64,000 bases of DNA from Enterosoma sp963544395 (GCA_963544395.1 CAUUFA010000002.1:90751-154750); one strand, 5' to 3'. Positions 17,499 to 27,097 are shown, counted from the stretch's first letter. Notes: generated by a model from the letters alone, not told the origin. Translations and numbers: made by a program.

Positions 17499-18692
17499 AT
17501 GAAGTTAAAGAAGTTGATGCTCGCTGTTTTATCAGTGCCGTTTATTCTTTCCGGCTGCAAAAAGCCTGCGACCGATCCGAAGTCCGTGATGGATGCGAAG
17601 GTCAAGGCTGCGATGAAGATGACCGATGCTAAGCTTCTTGAAGAAGCAAAGAAAGAGACGGGTCTCTTCCTTGCCTATGGAAACTCTTCCCGTATCGCCG
17701 CAGCCGTTGAGAATTTCAGAAAGGCCTATCCCGACCTCGGATTGGATGCCAATTCCAATGGTACGAAGCTTACCGATGCCGACATCTATACCAAGCTTCA
17801 GTCCGAATCCACGGTCACTGACAATTCGAAAGGTGCTTCTTTTGTTCTGATTCAGGATTCCGCCACGCTGGATAACTACATCAAGAATTCCGATATCCTT
17901 ACCAACTATTATTCTGAACAATTCAAGGACAATGTCGGAAAGGATGGATTGGTTCCCCTCGTTCACCAGTACATCAACAAGCTCTTCATCTGGAACAACA
18001 CCGCCGGTGATGCCGCTCCGAAGATCGCCAACGTCTGGCAGCTGACTGAAGAGAAATTCAAAGACAAGATTTTCTTCAAATCCCCGACTTTGGAGCTCGT
18101 CAATATGAACTTCCTGATGACCCTCACCTCCCCGGCATGGAACACCAAGATGGAAGCCGCTTACAAAGCTTGGAAGGGTGCAGACTACAAGAAGGGCGAG
18201 TATCAGGACGCTTCCCATGAATGGATCGCTAAGTTCCTGAAGAACTGCTCCTTTGCCTATGAGTCCGACACCAAGATGGCGGCCGGTGTGGCTGATGCGA
18301 AGAACTCCGATAAGATCGGTCTCTTTGTTCTCTCGAAGCTGAGAGATAAGACCGTCACCCACGAGAACCTCACCGTCGGGGCCTGGGAAGAGAACGCCAT
18401 CACTCCCTTCTCCGGTTTCATGTACGCTCTTTATTGCCAGCTTGTCACCCGTGGACCTAGACCCTATACGGCCATGCTCTTCACCAACTACATGATGACC
18501 AAAGAAGGCTTTGCTCCGTGGAACACCGCTGTCGGAGGCTATTCTGCCAACCGGAAGATTCCGGCCTTCCAGGGCGATAAGGATCTCAACTTCTACATGC
18601 AGCATCTCGTCATCGAGGATGGTGCCTACATCAACACCGTCAAAGTCAAGGAACAGGATTGGATCAACAAGTTAATCCCCACAAAAAAATAA
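17499..18692 (+). CDS. ABC importer solute-binding lipoprotein (AfuA/FbpA-like)
   Basis: The ATG at 17499 is preceded by AAGGAGG, so a longer in-frame start at 17463 is not used. The 397-residue product has a lipoprotein signal with lipobox LSGC near residue 20 and a type 2 periplasmic-binding fold. It is followed by a fused permease and an ATPase of the Fbp/Afu kind. Such systems were long called iron(III) importers, but AfuABC was shown to import sugar phosphates. The cre-like boxes and the ROK protein in this operon favour a sugar or sugar-phosphate ligand here. This is inference; the binding residues cannot be assigned by eye. Confidence 0.82.
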   Translation: MKLKKLMLAVLSVPFILSGCKKPATDPKSVMDAKVKAAMKMTDAKLLEEAKKETGLFLAYGNSSRIAAAVENFRKAYPDLGLDANSNGTKLTDADIYTKLQSESTVTDNSKGASFVLIQDSATLDNYIKNSDILTNYYSEQFKDNVGKDGLVPLVHQYINKLFIWNNTAGDAAPKIANVWQLTEEKFKDKIFFKSPTLELVNMNFLMTLTSPAWNTKMEAAYKAWKGADYKKGEYQDASHEWIAKFLKNCSFAYESDTKMAAGVADAKNSDKIGLFVLSKLRDKTVTHENLTVGAWEENAITPFSGFMYALYCQLVTRGPRPYTAMLFTNYMMTKEGFAPWNTAVGGYSANRKIPAFQGDKDLNFYMQHLVIEDGAYINTVKVKEQDWINKLIPTKK

Positions 18693-18710
18693 GTAAATAG
18701 CCGAGATCGC

Positions 18711-18740
18711 AGGGGCGAGGTTTCTCGCCCCTCTCTTTTT
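18711..18740 (+). terminator. Partial terminator between binding protein and permease
   Basis: A perfect 9-bp stem, AGGGGCGAG (18711-18719) with CTCGCCCCT (18724-18732), has a 4-base loop and is followed by CTCTTTTT. It lies inside the operon, so some readthrough must occur. It would make more binding protein than permease. Confidence 0.8.
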
Positions 18741-18759
18741 GATTTCTATAGGAGGAAAA

Positions 18760-20619
18760 ATGATGGAAAATCAAAACACAAATCCTGATTTGAAGCCATC
18801 GAATGCCGCTTTGAACAGTGCTCCTATCCGTTCCCTTGAGAGAGCTTCCCTGGCGCGACTGACGCTATATAAAGTCAAGGATTATGTCTCCAAGCCTGCC
18901 AACATCATCCTTGTCATCAGCGCCGTGGTCCTGCTTTATTTCACGATCTTACCTTTGGTCTCCCTGGTGAAAGCAACATTCACGGTCTCCAGCATTGCGG
19001 AGATCACCTTCGGTGTCAAACTGCATTCGATGACCGGCCTTTGGTGGAAGAGGGTCTTCGCATCCGACATGTCCAACACTTATCTTTGGGCTCCCTTAGG
19101 AAACTCGTTGAAAATGTCAGCGATCGCTTCGCTTGTCGCCATTCTCTATGGCGGTATCGTGGCCTTCCTGATCACCAGAACCAACATCAAAGCGAAGAAA
19201 TTCATCTCCGCCATCTTCGTCTTCCCCTACATCATGCCCTCGTGGACGCTCGCTACTTTCTGGCAGAACTTCTTCCAGAACCCTGCGATCGGAAACGGAC
19301 GCGGCGGCATGCTTTACAACTTGCTGAAGCTCTCCGTTCCGGAAAGCTTCGTCTATGGCATCGTCCCTAGCGCTATCGTCTTAGGCCTCCATTACGCCCC
19401 CTTTGCTTACATCCTGATCGGCGGCACGCTGCGAAACATGGACGCTAACCTCGAAGAGGCAGCTACCATCCTCAAAGCCAATCGATGGCAGATCACAAGA
19501 AAAATCACCATCCCGATCGTCATGCCGGCTATCCTCTCGACGGTTCTTCTTGTCTTCTCCTCCTCGATGTCCGCTTACGCCGTTCCGAAATACCTCAGTC
19601 CGCGAGACTATGTTCTGACTACTTATATGAAGCAGTTCCTCGGACAAGGCTATAACGGGCAAGGTTACATTCTTTCCGTCATCATGATCGTATTAGGTGT
19701 CGGCATCCTGCTGGTGAACCAGTGGTTCACCGGAAAGCGGAAGAACTTCACCACCGTCTCCGGAAAATCCGGCCAGATCTCCTACATCAATCTGAAGGGC
19801 TGGAACTATCCGTTAGCTATCCTCCTCATCGTCTTATCGATCTTCTGCTCCATTCTTCCGATCATCAGCTTCGCTCTGGAATCGCTCTGCGTCAAGAGCG
19901 GTGACTATTCCACTTTCACCTGGCAGTATTGGTTCAGCAAAGGCGTCACCGATTCCGAGAACGGACTTCATGGCCTCTTCTACGAACCTCAGGTTTGGCG
20001 TGCTTTCCGTAATTCGTTACTGCTCTCCTTCCTCTGCGCGATCATCGCCGGTACCGTCGGCATCTTCATCGGCTATGCGGTCGCCAGAAGAAGAGGCTCC
20101 TGGCTGGCGAGGCTTGTCGATAACCTCGCCTTCTTGCCTTACCTGTTACCATCGATGGCGCTTGGCGCTGCCTTCTTAACCATCGGCACTCAGTGGGGCC
20201 TGCAGAAATCCTTCCTTCTTCTCGTTCTTCTCGGTTCCATCAAGTATCTGCCTTTTGCTTCCCGCTCCGGCATATCCGCCATGCTTCAGCTCTCGAGCGA
20301 GATCGAAGAGTCAGCGACGATCGAAAACATTCCTTGGTGGAAGCGCATGGTCAGGATCATCGTCCCGATCCAGAAGTCGACCTTCACCTCAGGCTACATC
20401 CTTCCCTTCACCTCCTGCATGCGTGAACTCTCTCTGTTCGTATTGCTCGCCGCGGGTCAGACGACCCTCTTGACGACACTCTTAGATGACTGGATGCAGT
20501 GGTGGCCACAGTCTGCCAACGCCCTCAATCTGCTCATCATCCTGACCGTCCTTCTCATTAACTTCATCGTCAACAAGCTGACTGGCGCATCCATTGATAA
20601 AGGCGTAGGAGGTAAATAA
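18760..20619 (+). CDS. ABC importer fused permease (two BPD domains)
   Basis: GGAGG at 18751-18755 serves one of two adjacent ATGs (18760 or 18763). The second has the better spacing. The product of about 619 residues has some 12 membrane segments in two halves of the binding-protein-dependent permease type. The EAA coupling loops are NLEEAATILKANRW (about residue 230) and EIEESATIENIPWW (about 520). Each docks on the ATPase. Fused permeases of this layout (FbpB/AfuB) belong to the iron and sugar-phosphate importer group. The ATPase gene follows after 3 bases. Confidence 0.87.
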   Translation: MMENQNTNPDLKPSNAALNSAPIRSLERASLARLTLYKVKDYVSKPANIILVISAVVLLYFTILPLVSLVKATFTVSSIAEITFGVKLHSMTGLWWKRVFASDMSNTYLWAPLGNSLKMSAIASLVAILYGGIVAFLITRTNIKAKKFISAIFVFPYIMPSWTLATFWQNFFQNPAIGNGRGGMLYNLLKLSVPESFVYGIVPSAIVLGLHYAPFAYILIGGTLRNMDANLEEAATILKANRWQITRKITIPIVMPAILSTVLLVFSSSMSAYAVPKYLSPRDYVLTTYMKQFLGQGYNGQGYILSVIMIVLGVGILLVNQWFTGKRKNFTTVSGKSGQISYINLKGWNYPLAILLIVLSIFCSILPIISFALESLCVKSGDYSTFTWQYWFSKGVTDSENGLHGLFYEPQVWRAFRNSLLLSFLCAIIAGTVGIFIGYAVARRRGSWLARLVDNLAFLPYLLPSMALGAAFLTIGTQWGLQKSFLLLVLLGSIKYLPFASRSGISAMLQLSSEIEESATIENIPWWKRMVRIIVPIQKSTFTSGYILPFTSCMRELSLFVLLAAGQTTLLTTLLDDWMQWWPQSANALNLLIILTVLLINFIVNKLTGASIDKGVGGK

Positions 20620-20622
20620 ATC

Positions 20623-22290
20623 ATGCCCGAAATTAAACTGACAAACGTTGTGAAGAGATGGAAGTCCTTCTATGGCACGGACCATGTCAACCTCGACATC
20701 CCGGATCAGGCTTTCGTCACCTTGTTAGGTCCTTCCGGATGCGGTAAGACCACAATCTTACGTATGATCGCCGGATTAGAGACCCCGACCTCAGGCCGCA
20801 TCGAAATCGGAGACCGAGTTGTTTTCGATTCCAACCTCGGCATCAATGTCCCACCCAATAAGAGAGACGTCGGGTTCCTGTTCCAGAACTATGCGCTCTG
20901 GCCCAACATGACCGTCTATCAGAACATCGCCTTCGGTCTCAAGAACGTCAAAGAAGAGCTTCCTGTCTTCGCCTACGGTTATCTCACCAGGCAGGAGATC
21001 ATCCGAATCTTGGAACAGTCCATCGATAAGATCGTCGAGATCATGAAAGACTCCTACAGCGAGAACCGATTCAAGAAGAGCGTCCTCGATGAGAAGAAGG
21101 CGCTGATCAAGCTTGTCGATGAATTCGAGATCTCCAAGATGACAGCCAAGGAGATCTTCCGCCTCCATCTAGACACCGCTGAGAATCAGGCTGATGTCAT
21201 TCAGACCAAGATCGAAGAATGCAGAGCCAAGGCTGAAGCCATCAAAGCCAAGTATGCAAAGAAGCAGCTGACAATCGACGAGGAAGGCAAAGTCCATGAC
21301 GCCTCCGGAAATGTGCAGATGAAGGTCCGTCACCTCTATGCCGAGGAAGTTGAGAAACGGCTTCATGCGGCTGCGAGAATCGTCAAAGTCGAGGAGTTCT
21401 TAGACCGCTATCCTAATGAGCTCTCCGGCGGTCAGCAGCAGCGTGTCGCGATCGCGAGAACCTTAGCCCCCGGACCGAAAGTCCTCTTCATGGATGAACC
21501 TCTTTCTAACCTTGATGCCAAACTCAGACTCGAGATGAGATCCGAGCTCAAGAGACTTCATATGGAGACGGGTGCCACCTTCGTTTACGTCACCCACGAT
21601 CAGCTCGAAGCCATGACCTTGGCGACCCATATCTGCCTTCTTAACAACGGCGTCCTCCAGCAGTATGAGGCACCGCTGAAGGTCTACCATAAACCGAACA
21701 ACCTCTTCAGTGCGGACTTCGTCGGCAATCCGACGATGTCCTTTGTCGAAGCGAGCGTCAAAGAGAAGAAAGACGGCACTCTGGATTGCGAGATCTTCAA
21801 CGGACGTCACGCCATCTTCAAGCCCAACAAACCCTTCTCGCTGAAGAAAGAGATCGCTCAGCGACAGCAGAAAGACGAGGAGAGACAAGCCTATCTCAAG
21901 ACCCTTTCCGAAGAGAAAGGCTACGTGGAGAAAGGCAACAAGGACACCCTGTTCAACTATCATATCCTGACCGTCGATGGCATCAAGGAAAGACGGGAGG
22001 AGAAAGATCCTGCCGATAATGATTTTGTCCTCGGCATCCGTCCGGAATACTTCCAGATCGCCGAGCACGGAGCCGGCATCTCCGCCACCGTCTACTCCGC
22101 CATGCCTTCCGGCATGGAGACGACCATCAAACTGGATGTCGATGGATATCTGCTCACCTCCGTCATCTTCGGAGACAGCGACTACAAAATCAATGAGACC
22201 ATCAACATCTCCACCATCGGAAACAACATCCTCCTCTTCGACAAATCGAACGGTGAGGTTGTCGCCAGCGGTACCTTGGAACTGAAGTGA
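20623..22290 (+). CDS. ABC importer ATPase with large helical insertion
   Basis: The 555-residue ATPase has Walker A GPSGCGKTT (36-44), Q-loop Q88, signature LSGGQQQR (267-274), Walker B VLFMDEP (287-293) and H-loop His325, all intact. A C-terminal TOBE-like regulatory part follows (about 375-555). The Q-loop to signature distance is about 180 residues, against about 50 in MalK/PotA relatives. Residues about 108-248 are therefore an extra charged, probably coiled helical domain set in the helical subdomain that contacts the permease. It energises the importer encoded just upstream. The TGA is followed one base later by the ROK gene ATG. Confidence 0.87.
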   Translation: MPEIKLTNVVKRWKSFYGTDHVNLDIPDQAFVTLLGPSGCGKTTILRMIAGLETPTSGRIEIGDRVVFDSNLGINVPPNKRDVGFLFQNYALWPNMTVYQNIAFGLKNVKEELPVFAYGYLTRQEIIRILEQSIDKIVEIMKDSYSENRFKKSVLDEKKALIKLVDEFEISKMTAKEIFRLHLDTAENQADVIQTKIEECRAKAEAIKAKYAKKQLTIDEEGKVHDASGNVQMKVRHLYAEEVEKRLHAAARIVKVEEFLDRYPNELSGGQQQRVAIARTLAPGPKVLFMDEPLSNLDAKLRLEMRSELKRLHMETGATFVYVTHDQLEAMTLATHICLLNNGVLQQYEAPLKVYHKPNNLFSADFVGNPTMSFVEASVKEKKDGTLDCEIFNGRHAIFKPNKPFSLKKEIAQRQQKDEERQAYLKTLSEEKGYVEKGNKDTLFNYHILTVDGIKERREEKDPADNDFVLGIRPEYFQIAEHGAGISATVYSAMPSGMETTIKLDVDGYLLTSVIFGDSDYKINETINISTIGNNILLFDKSNGEVVASGTLELK

Positions 22291-22291
22291 C

Positions 22292-23605
22292 ATGGAACGT
22301 CTTCACAATGACCCTTCGTTTCTGCCGATGTATCAGGCTTACGAAGACTTTATGAGGACCGCGGATGTACCATTCAGCATCACGATACAGCGGGGAGAGA
22401 CCATCTCCTACACCCTGCCTTTGCCGATCCATCAGGACCGGGAAGAATCCTATCCTTTTGTGAGGAAGATGATCCTTGTTCTCCTCTGGATGATCGGAGG
22501 GGAGAAACTCCTCTTTCACGGCGACAGAGCGATGTTTGATCTGATCCTTTGCAGAAAAGATCAGGATCCTGAACTTGGGACCACACTCTCCGAGATGAAG
22601 GAAATCTTCCAGAAAGAAGTGAGCTTCCTCTATACGGAAGAGGCCTTTGAGAACCGTTCAGAGAAACATCGGATCGCCGGCGATTTCCAAGGCTGCCGCA
22701 TCGGTTTTGATGCCGGCGGCAGTGATCGGAAAGTCAGCGCCGTGATTGACGGTGAAGTCGTCTTCTCTGAAGAAGTCCTATGGCTTCCTAAGGAACAGGA
22801 AGACTATCACTATCACTATGACGGGATACTTGATTCCCTGAAGAGAGCGGTTTCCCATCTGCCTCATATCGATAGCATCGGCATCTCCACCGCCGGTGTT
22901 GTCATCGACAACGAGATGGCTCAGCCTGCCCTCTTCTATTCTGTGCCTAAGGAAGAACAGCGCACTCATGTCCGCACGATCTTCAAGGATATCCTGAAAA
23001 AGAACTTTCCTAACGTCAAATGCGCCGTTGCGAACGACGGCGATGTCTCAGCCATCGGTGCTTCATTGCTGTTCCACAAGAACCATGTGCTTGGATTAGC
23101 GCTTGGCACCTCCTTTGCTTCCGGCTACTGCAGCGACAACGCGTTCAGCGGCTGGCTAAACGAACTAGGCAAAGCACCGTTCAACTTCGCTTCCGATGCC
23201 ATCTATCACTATTCGATGCACATCCAAGGTGCGGCGAGCGAATACCTCTCTCAGAAAGGCATCATCCGGCTTTGCGAACACGCTGGAATCCGCTTTGAAG
23301 GCACCTTGGCAGAACAGCTGAAACAGATTCAGGCTCTTGCTGATTGCGGGGATGAGAGAGTGCTTGAATGCTACCATGAGATGGGAATCTACTTAGCCTC
23401 TGCTCTCATCGGCTATGCTAAGTTCTTCCGCATCGATTCGGTCTTGCTTTTAGGAAGAGTCCTCACCGGAAAAGGCGGAGAGACGCTCTGTCGATCCTGT
23501 CATAAATTCCTCTCCCAAGAGAGACCGGATCTGAAGATGGAGATCTTCACTGCCGACGAAAACTTCAAGCGTCTCGGTCAGTCCTATATCGCCGCCGCCC
23601 TCTGA
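22292..23605 (+). CDS. ROK-family kinase-like protein
   Basis: This 437-residue protein has an extra N-terminal region of about 130 residues that I do not recognise, then an actin-like ROK fold. Visible motifs are FDAGGSDRKV (phosphate-1 loop, near D140), GISTAGVV, VANDGD with the probable catalytic Asp249, and LALGTSFASGY. The ROK zinc motif CxCGxxGCxE is not present, and there is no helix-turn-helix. A sugar kinase acting on the imported solute is the simplest reading, though loss of zinc binding makes activity uncertain. It starts one base after the ATPase stop, so the two are coupled. Confidence 0.75.
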   Translation: MERLHNDPSFLPMYQAYEDFMRTADVPFSITIQRGETISYTLPLPIHQDREESYPFVRKMILVLLWMIGGEKLLFHGDRAMFDLILCRKDQDPELGTTLSEMKEIFQKEVSFLYTEEAFENRSEKHRIAGDFQGCRIGFDAGGSDRKVSAVIDGEVVFSEEVLWLPKEQEDYHYHYDGILDSLKRAVSHLPHIDSIGISTAGVVIDNEMAQPALFYSVPKEEQRTHVRTIFKDILKKNFPNVKCAVANDGDVSAIGASLLFHKNHVLGLALGTSFASGYCSDNAFSGWLNELGKAPFNFASDAIYHYSMHIQGAASEYLSQKGIIRLCEHAGIRFEGTLAEQLKQIQALADCGDERVLECYHEMGIYLASALIGYAKFFRIDSVLLLGRVLTGKGGETLCRSCHKFLSQERPDLKMEIFTADENFKRLGQSYIAAAL

Positions 23606-23625
23606 ACTTTTTCGCCCAACGAATG

Positions 23626-23669
23626 AAAAAGCGATGTCATCTTCTTTCTGTGAAGAGGCATCGCTTTTT
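23626..23669. terminator. Bidirectional terminator
   Basis: AAAAAGCGATG (23626-23636) pairs perfectly with CATCGCTTTTT (23659-23669), between the converging ROK and HAD genes. Confidence 0.8.
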
Positions 23670-23693
23670 ATGTTTTATAACTAGAATGAGTGC

Positions 23694-24332
23694 TTAGTCT
23701 TGATGGAACAGCGCTTCCACAAGGGCGGGAAGATCTTCGATTTTCTCCACAGCATAGGGATCAGGTTCGATCGTTCCGAACCCGTAGGCCGCATGGATGA
23801 ACTTCACGCCGGCTTTCTCGGACTCCGTTTTATCCTTGAGCGTATCGCCGAAGTAGATGACATCGTCGATTCCTTCTTTTTCCTTCATGTAGAGGATGTT
23901 CTGCCATTTTGCTAATCCGGTGTCTCCGGCACAGACATGACCCTTGAAATAAGGTTCCATATGACAGGAAGAAAGATAGTTTTCCACGTACCCTTTGTCG
24001 GAGTTGGAGATGACATAGAGATCATATCGGGAAGAAAGGAGCGCTAGCGTCTCTCTTTCCTTGGGATAGAGGATGCCAGGCTTCTTGGCTAAGAAGCGGA
24101 TTTCATCGGCAACGCATTCTCGGAAGAGATACATGCCTTTCTCTTCGTCGGCACCAGGGTAGGTGATCGGAAGGGTCTCCAGAGGCGTGAGCCCCATGGT
24201 GGAGCGGATCATCTCAAGCGAAAAACGATACGGCTCATCGAGCCGTTCCATCGTCTCATTCCAGCTCTGATGGATCTGAGGGATGGCATTCCATAAGGTG
24301 CCGTCCAGATCGAAGAAAACACTTTGTTTCAT
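23694..24332 (-). CDS. HAD-family hydrolase, phosphoglycolate phosphatase-like
   Basis: From the ATG at 24330-24332 the product has 213 residues and begins directly with motif I, FFDLDGTLW. An upstream in-frame start would add 51 residues of unconserved sequence before motif I. Motif II is VISNSDKGY, and motif IV is YFGDTLKDKTESEKAG. The helical cap between motif I and II (about residues 15-80) is of the type found in phosphoglycolate phosphatase and beta-phosphoglucomutase relatives. It probably dephosphorylates a small metabolite, with the substrate unknown. It is monocistronic. Confidence 0.82.
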   Translation of the reverse strand: MKQSVFFDLDGTLWNAIPQIHQSWNETMERLDEPYRFSLEMIRSTMGLTPLETLPITYPGADEEKGMYLFRECVADEIRFLAKKPGILYPKERETLALLSSRYDLYVISNSDKGYVENYLSSCHMEPYFKGHVCAGDTGLAKWQNILYMKEKEGIDDVIYFGDTLKDKTESEKAGVKFIHAAYGFGTIEPDPYAVEKIEDLPALVEALFHQD

Positions 24333-24735
24333 GCGATTATGACTCTCTTTCCTGATTTGCAGAGATATTCTATCAGACGAGAAGCATCGTGAAAAGAAAA
24401 GGAAGAAATCGGCAGTTACAATTCGTTTATACAATCGACGCAGGCTGATATGGGAGACAGTCGATCGTGAAGCTAACCTTCCCAATGAGAATATTTAGAG
24501 AAGCATCTCATAAACGCATAACAGCAAAAAACAATGTACCCAATGTAAATGGAAAAATTGATAAAGAAGAAAAACGCTGGATTAAAAACAACCCTAAAAG
24601 ATCCATCGGCGAAAGTAAGCGCATAATCCGACAAAATCATTTGACTACATTGTTCCCACCCGTAGTTTGTTAAGGTGTTACCGGCTTCGTTATAACCTAA
24701 TCTCGAGTGATTCAGGCTGAGACGTTCTTGAACGT
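24333..24735. other. Intergenic region, no gene supported
   Basis: A 68-codon reading frame on the plus strand (24467-24673, GTG start) has no ribosome site and no recognisable features. I do not call it. No RNA gene or riboswitch was seen. Confidence 0.5.
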
Positions 24736-24765
24736 AAAAACGCCTGAGCCATCAAGACTCAGGCG
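24736..24765 (-). terminator. Terminator of htpG
   Basis: CGCCTGAG (24741-24748) pairs with CTCAGGCG (24758-24765). On the minus strand it is followed by TTTTT. Confidence 0.8.
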
Positions 24766-24795
24766 CTACACAAGGATTGGATAAACAATCCTCGT

Positions 24796-26730
24796 TTACT
24801 TCGCCGCTTTGATCACCAGCTGATTGAGTCGTTCAACAAAAGCACGCTTATCTTCGACTTCATACCCTTCTAAGAGCATGGCCTCATCGTAGAGCAGCTT
24901 GCCGTACTCTCTGAGATCAGCATCATCACTGGATTGTGAGATCGCTTTGAAGAGCTCGTGATCCGGATTGATCTCGAGGACCTTGATCGCCTTAGGCTTC
25001 TCTTCTTCAGGCGTGTTCTTCTCTTCCGGCTGCTCATCGAGGACGTGCTGCATATTGAGGGAGAGACCTTCCTTGGTTGTGATGCAGACCGGAGAGTCGA
25101 CAAGCTTGTCGGAGAAGGAGACATCGTCGACCTTGCCGGAGAGACCTTCCTTCATATCATCAAGCAAACGCTTGTGGGTAGCAACCAAGGCATCTAGCTT
25201 CTCCTTCTCTTCCTTGGAAAGATCGTTCTTATCTTCGGAAGCGATGTTCTTGAATTCATGCTTGTCGTAATCGTGAAGCATCGTGATGGTGAATTCATCG
25301 ATGGATTCAGCAAGAAGCAGAACATCGATGCTGTTCTTCCGATACTTCTCCATCTGAGGAAGAAGCTTCACTTCCTCCAATGTCTTTCCGGAAGCGTAGT
25401 AGATGAACTTCTGATCCTTGGCCATCTTCTCACAGTAATCCTTCAGGGAGATCTCTTTCTCCTGCTGAAGAGAAGGATAGACAAGAAGATCCTGAAGCGT
25501 GTCCTTCTTGATGCCGTACGAGGAGTAGATGCCGAACTTGATGTAATTTCCGTATTGCTTGAAGAACGATAGATACTTGTCGTAATTCTCCTTCTTGAGC
25601 TCCTTGAGCCGATCGATGATCTTGGTTTCGATGTTGCTGGCAATCTTCGTCAGAAGCGGAGACTTCTGCAGCATCTCTCGGGAGATGTTGAGCGGGAAAT
25701 CATCCGAATCGACAAGACCTTTGGCAAACTTGAGATAATCCGGAACGAGCTCTTTGCACTTGTCCTGGATGAAGATGCCCTTGGAATAGAGGGTGAGACC
25801 CTTCTCATAATTCTCACTGTAAAGGTTGTAAGGGGCGTGAGCGGGGATAAAGACAAGAGCGTTGTAGCAGAGCGTACCTTCCACCTTGATGTAGAGAGAG
25901 ACAAGCGGATCCTCATAATCATCGAAGTGATTCTTGTAAAACTCATTGAGGGCCTTCTCATCGACCTGAGCCTTCGGCTTCTTCCAGAGCGGAATCATCG
26001 AGTTGAGGATGGCGTCCTCGCTCTCCTCATGGCTCTTTCCTTCGATATCTTTGCCATCCTTATCTTTGTCCGGCACAGTCTTCGTCTTCATCATATGGAT
26101 CGGATAATGGATGTAATCCGAATACTTCCGAACCAGGGATTCCACCTCATATGGCTCAAGATACTGAGAGTACCGGAGATCATCCTCATCCTTCTTGAGA
26201 TAGACCCGGATGATAGTTCCGCTGTCAGGGATGACATCGTCAGCGACACCCTCGATGCTATACGTGTCCTTACCGGTCGACGAGAACAGGTGAGCGGTAG
26301 AGCCGATGCTTCGGCTAATCACCTCAACCTTATCCGCTACCATAAAGGCAGAGTAGAAACCGACGCCGAATTGACCGATGATGGAGAGATCCTTGTTCTC
26401 CTTCATCTCCTTGTACCTCGAAAGGAAGTCCTTGGAACCCGATTTGGCTATCGTGCCAAGGTTCGTCTCCATCTCCTCCTTCGTCATACCGATACCATTA
26501 TCGACCACTTCCAGATAACGTTCTTTCGGATTGAGATTGATCCGGATCTGGTAATCCTTAACCGGATACTTTTCTGTGTCGCTCAGCGAGAGGAACTTAT
26601 ACTTATCGATCGCATCCGACGCGTTTGAAATCAGCTCCCGAAGGAAAATCTCCTTGTTCGAATAAATCGAATTGATCATCAGATCTAACAGCTGCTTGGA
26701 TTCAGTTTGGAATTCTTTTTCTTCTTTCAT
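24796..26730 (-). CDS. htpG: Molecular chaperone HtpG (Hsp90)
   Basis: The ATG at 26728-26730 follows AGGAGG at 7 bases and gives 644 residues, normal for bacterial Hsp90. The N-terminal GHKL ATPase has ELISNASDAIDK, DNGIGM and GQFGVGFYSAFMV. The middle domain carries the catalytic Arg in SREMLQKSPLL near residue 370, and a C-terminal dimer domain follows. It refolds and stabilises client proteins in the cytoplasm using ATP. The gene is monocistronic with its own terminator. No CIRCE element is obvious upstream. Confidence 0.96.
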   Translation of the reverse strand: MKEEKEFQTESKQLLDLMINSIYSNKEIFLRELISNASDAIDKYKFLSLSDTEKYPVKDYQIRINLNPKERYLEVVDNGIGMTKEEMETNLGTIAKSGSKDFLSRYKEMKENKDLSIIGQFGVGFYSAFMVADKVEVISRSIGSTAHLFSSTGKDTYSIEGVADDVIPDSGTIIRVYLKKDEDDLRYSQYLEPYEVESLVRKYSDYIHYPIHMMKTKTVPDKDKDGKDIEGKSHEESEDAILNSMIPLWKKPKAQVDEKALNEFYKNHFDDYEDPLVSLYIKVEGTLCYNALVFIPAHAPYNLYSENYEKGLTLYSKGIFIQDKCKELVPDYLKFAKGLVDSDDFPLNISREMLQKSPLLTKIASNIETKIIDRLKELKKENYDKYLSFFKQYGNYIKFGIYSSYGIKKDTLQDLLVYPSLQQEKEISLKDYCEKMAKDQKFIYYASGKTLEEVKLLPQMEKYRKNSIDVLLLAESIDEFTITMLHDYDKHEFKNIASEDKNDLSKEEKEKLDALVATHKRLLDDMKEGLSGKVDDVSFSDKLVDSPVCITTKEGLSLNMQHVLDEQPEEKNTPEEEKPKAIKVLEINPDHELFKAISQSSDDADLREYGKLLYDEAMLLEGYEVEDKRAFVERLNQLVIKAAK

Positions 26731-26874
26731 GACATTGCCTCCTAGATTGCAACGAGTATTATAGTACAAAAGATAGCACTTGCAAGTGGAGAGTGCCAAT
26801 AATTGACAGGTATAGGAGAAGATGTCAAAAAAAGGCAATTTAACAAGCAGAATTCCTCTTCTGATATAGAAAAA

Positions 26875-27096
26875 TCATCGCCGGAAGAGAAGAAGGCCAA
26901 TCAGACAAAGGAATGAGACAATCCCGGAGACGATTGAACCGATCAAAGAAACCAGATAAGGAATATCCGGGCTTTTCAGAAAAGCAAGAAAGACCCAGAG
27001 ACAGGAAAAAGAAAGACAGGCGAAGATCGATAAAAGCGTCAGCTTGAAATTGCTGAACCCTGAATGCGATCTCTGAAGCGATGTTTTCTCTTCCAT
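26875..27096 (-). CDS. Small two-segment membrane protein
   Basis: The ATG at 27094-27096 is 6 bases after GGAGG and gives 73 residues with two membrane segments, about residues 20-42 and 48-71. The ribosome site lies inside the end of the DUF1294 gene. I do not recognise a family. Pairing with a DUF1294 membrane protein in one transcript suggests a joint membrane role, but none is known. Confidence 0.6.
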   Translation of the reverse strand: MEEKTSLQRSHSGFSNFKLTLLSIFACLSFSCLWVFLAFLKSPDIPYLVSLIGSIVSGIVSFLCLIGLLLFRR

Positions 27097-27097
27097 C

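Noticed and set aside
17532..18605. A 357-codon open frame on the minus strand
   Set aside because: It is antisense to the binding lipoprotein, which has a signal peptide, AAGGAGG and family features. The antisense frame has none.
21463..22293. A 276-codon frame opposite the ABC ATPase
   Set aside because: It covers the conserved Walker B and TOBE region of the ATPase in antisense and shows no motif of its own.
24467..24673. A 68-codon GTG frame
   Set aside because: No ribosome site, no recognisable features, low complexity.
25837..26628. A 263-codon frame opposite htpG
   Set aside because: It is antisense to strongly conserved Hsp90 domains and lacks a ribosome site.
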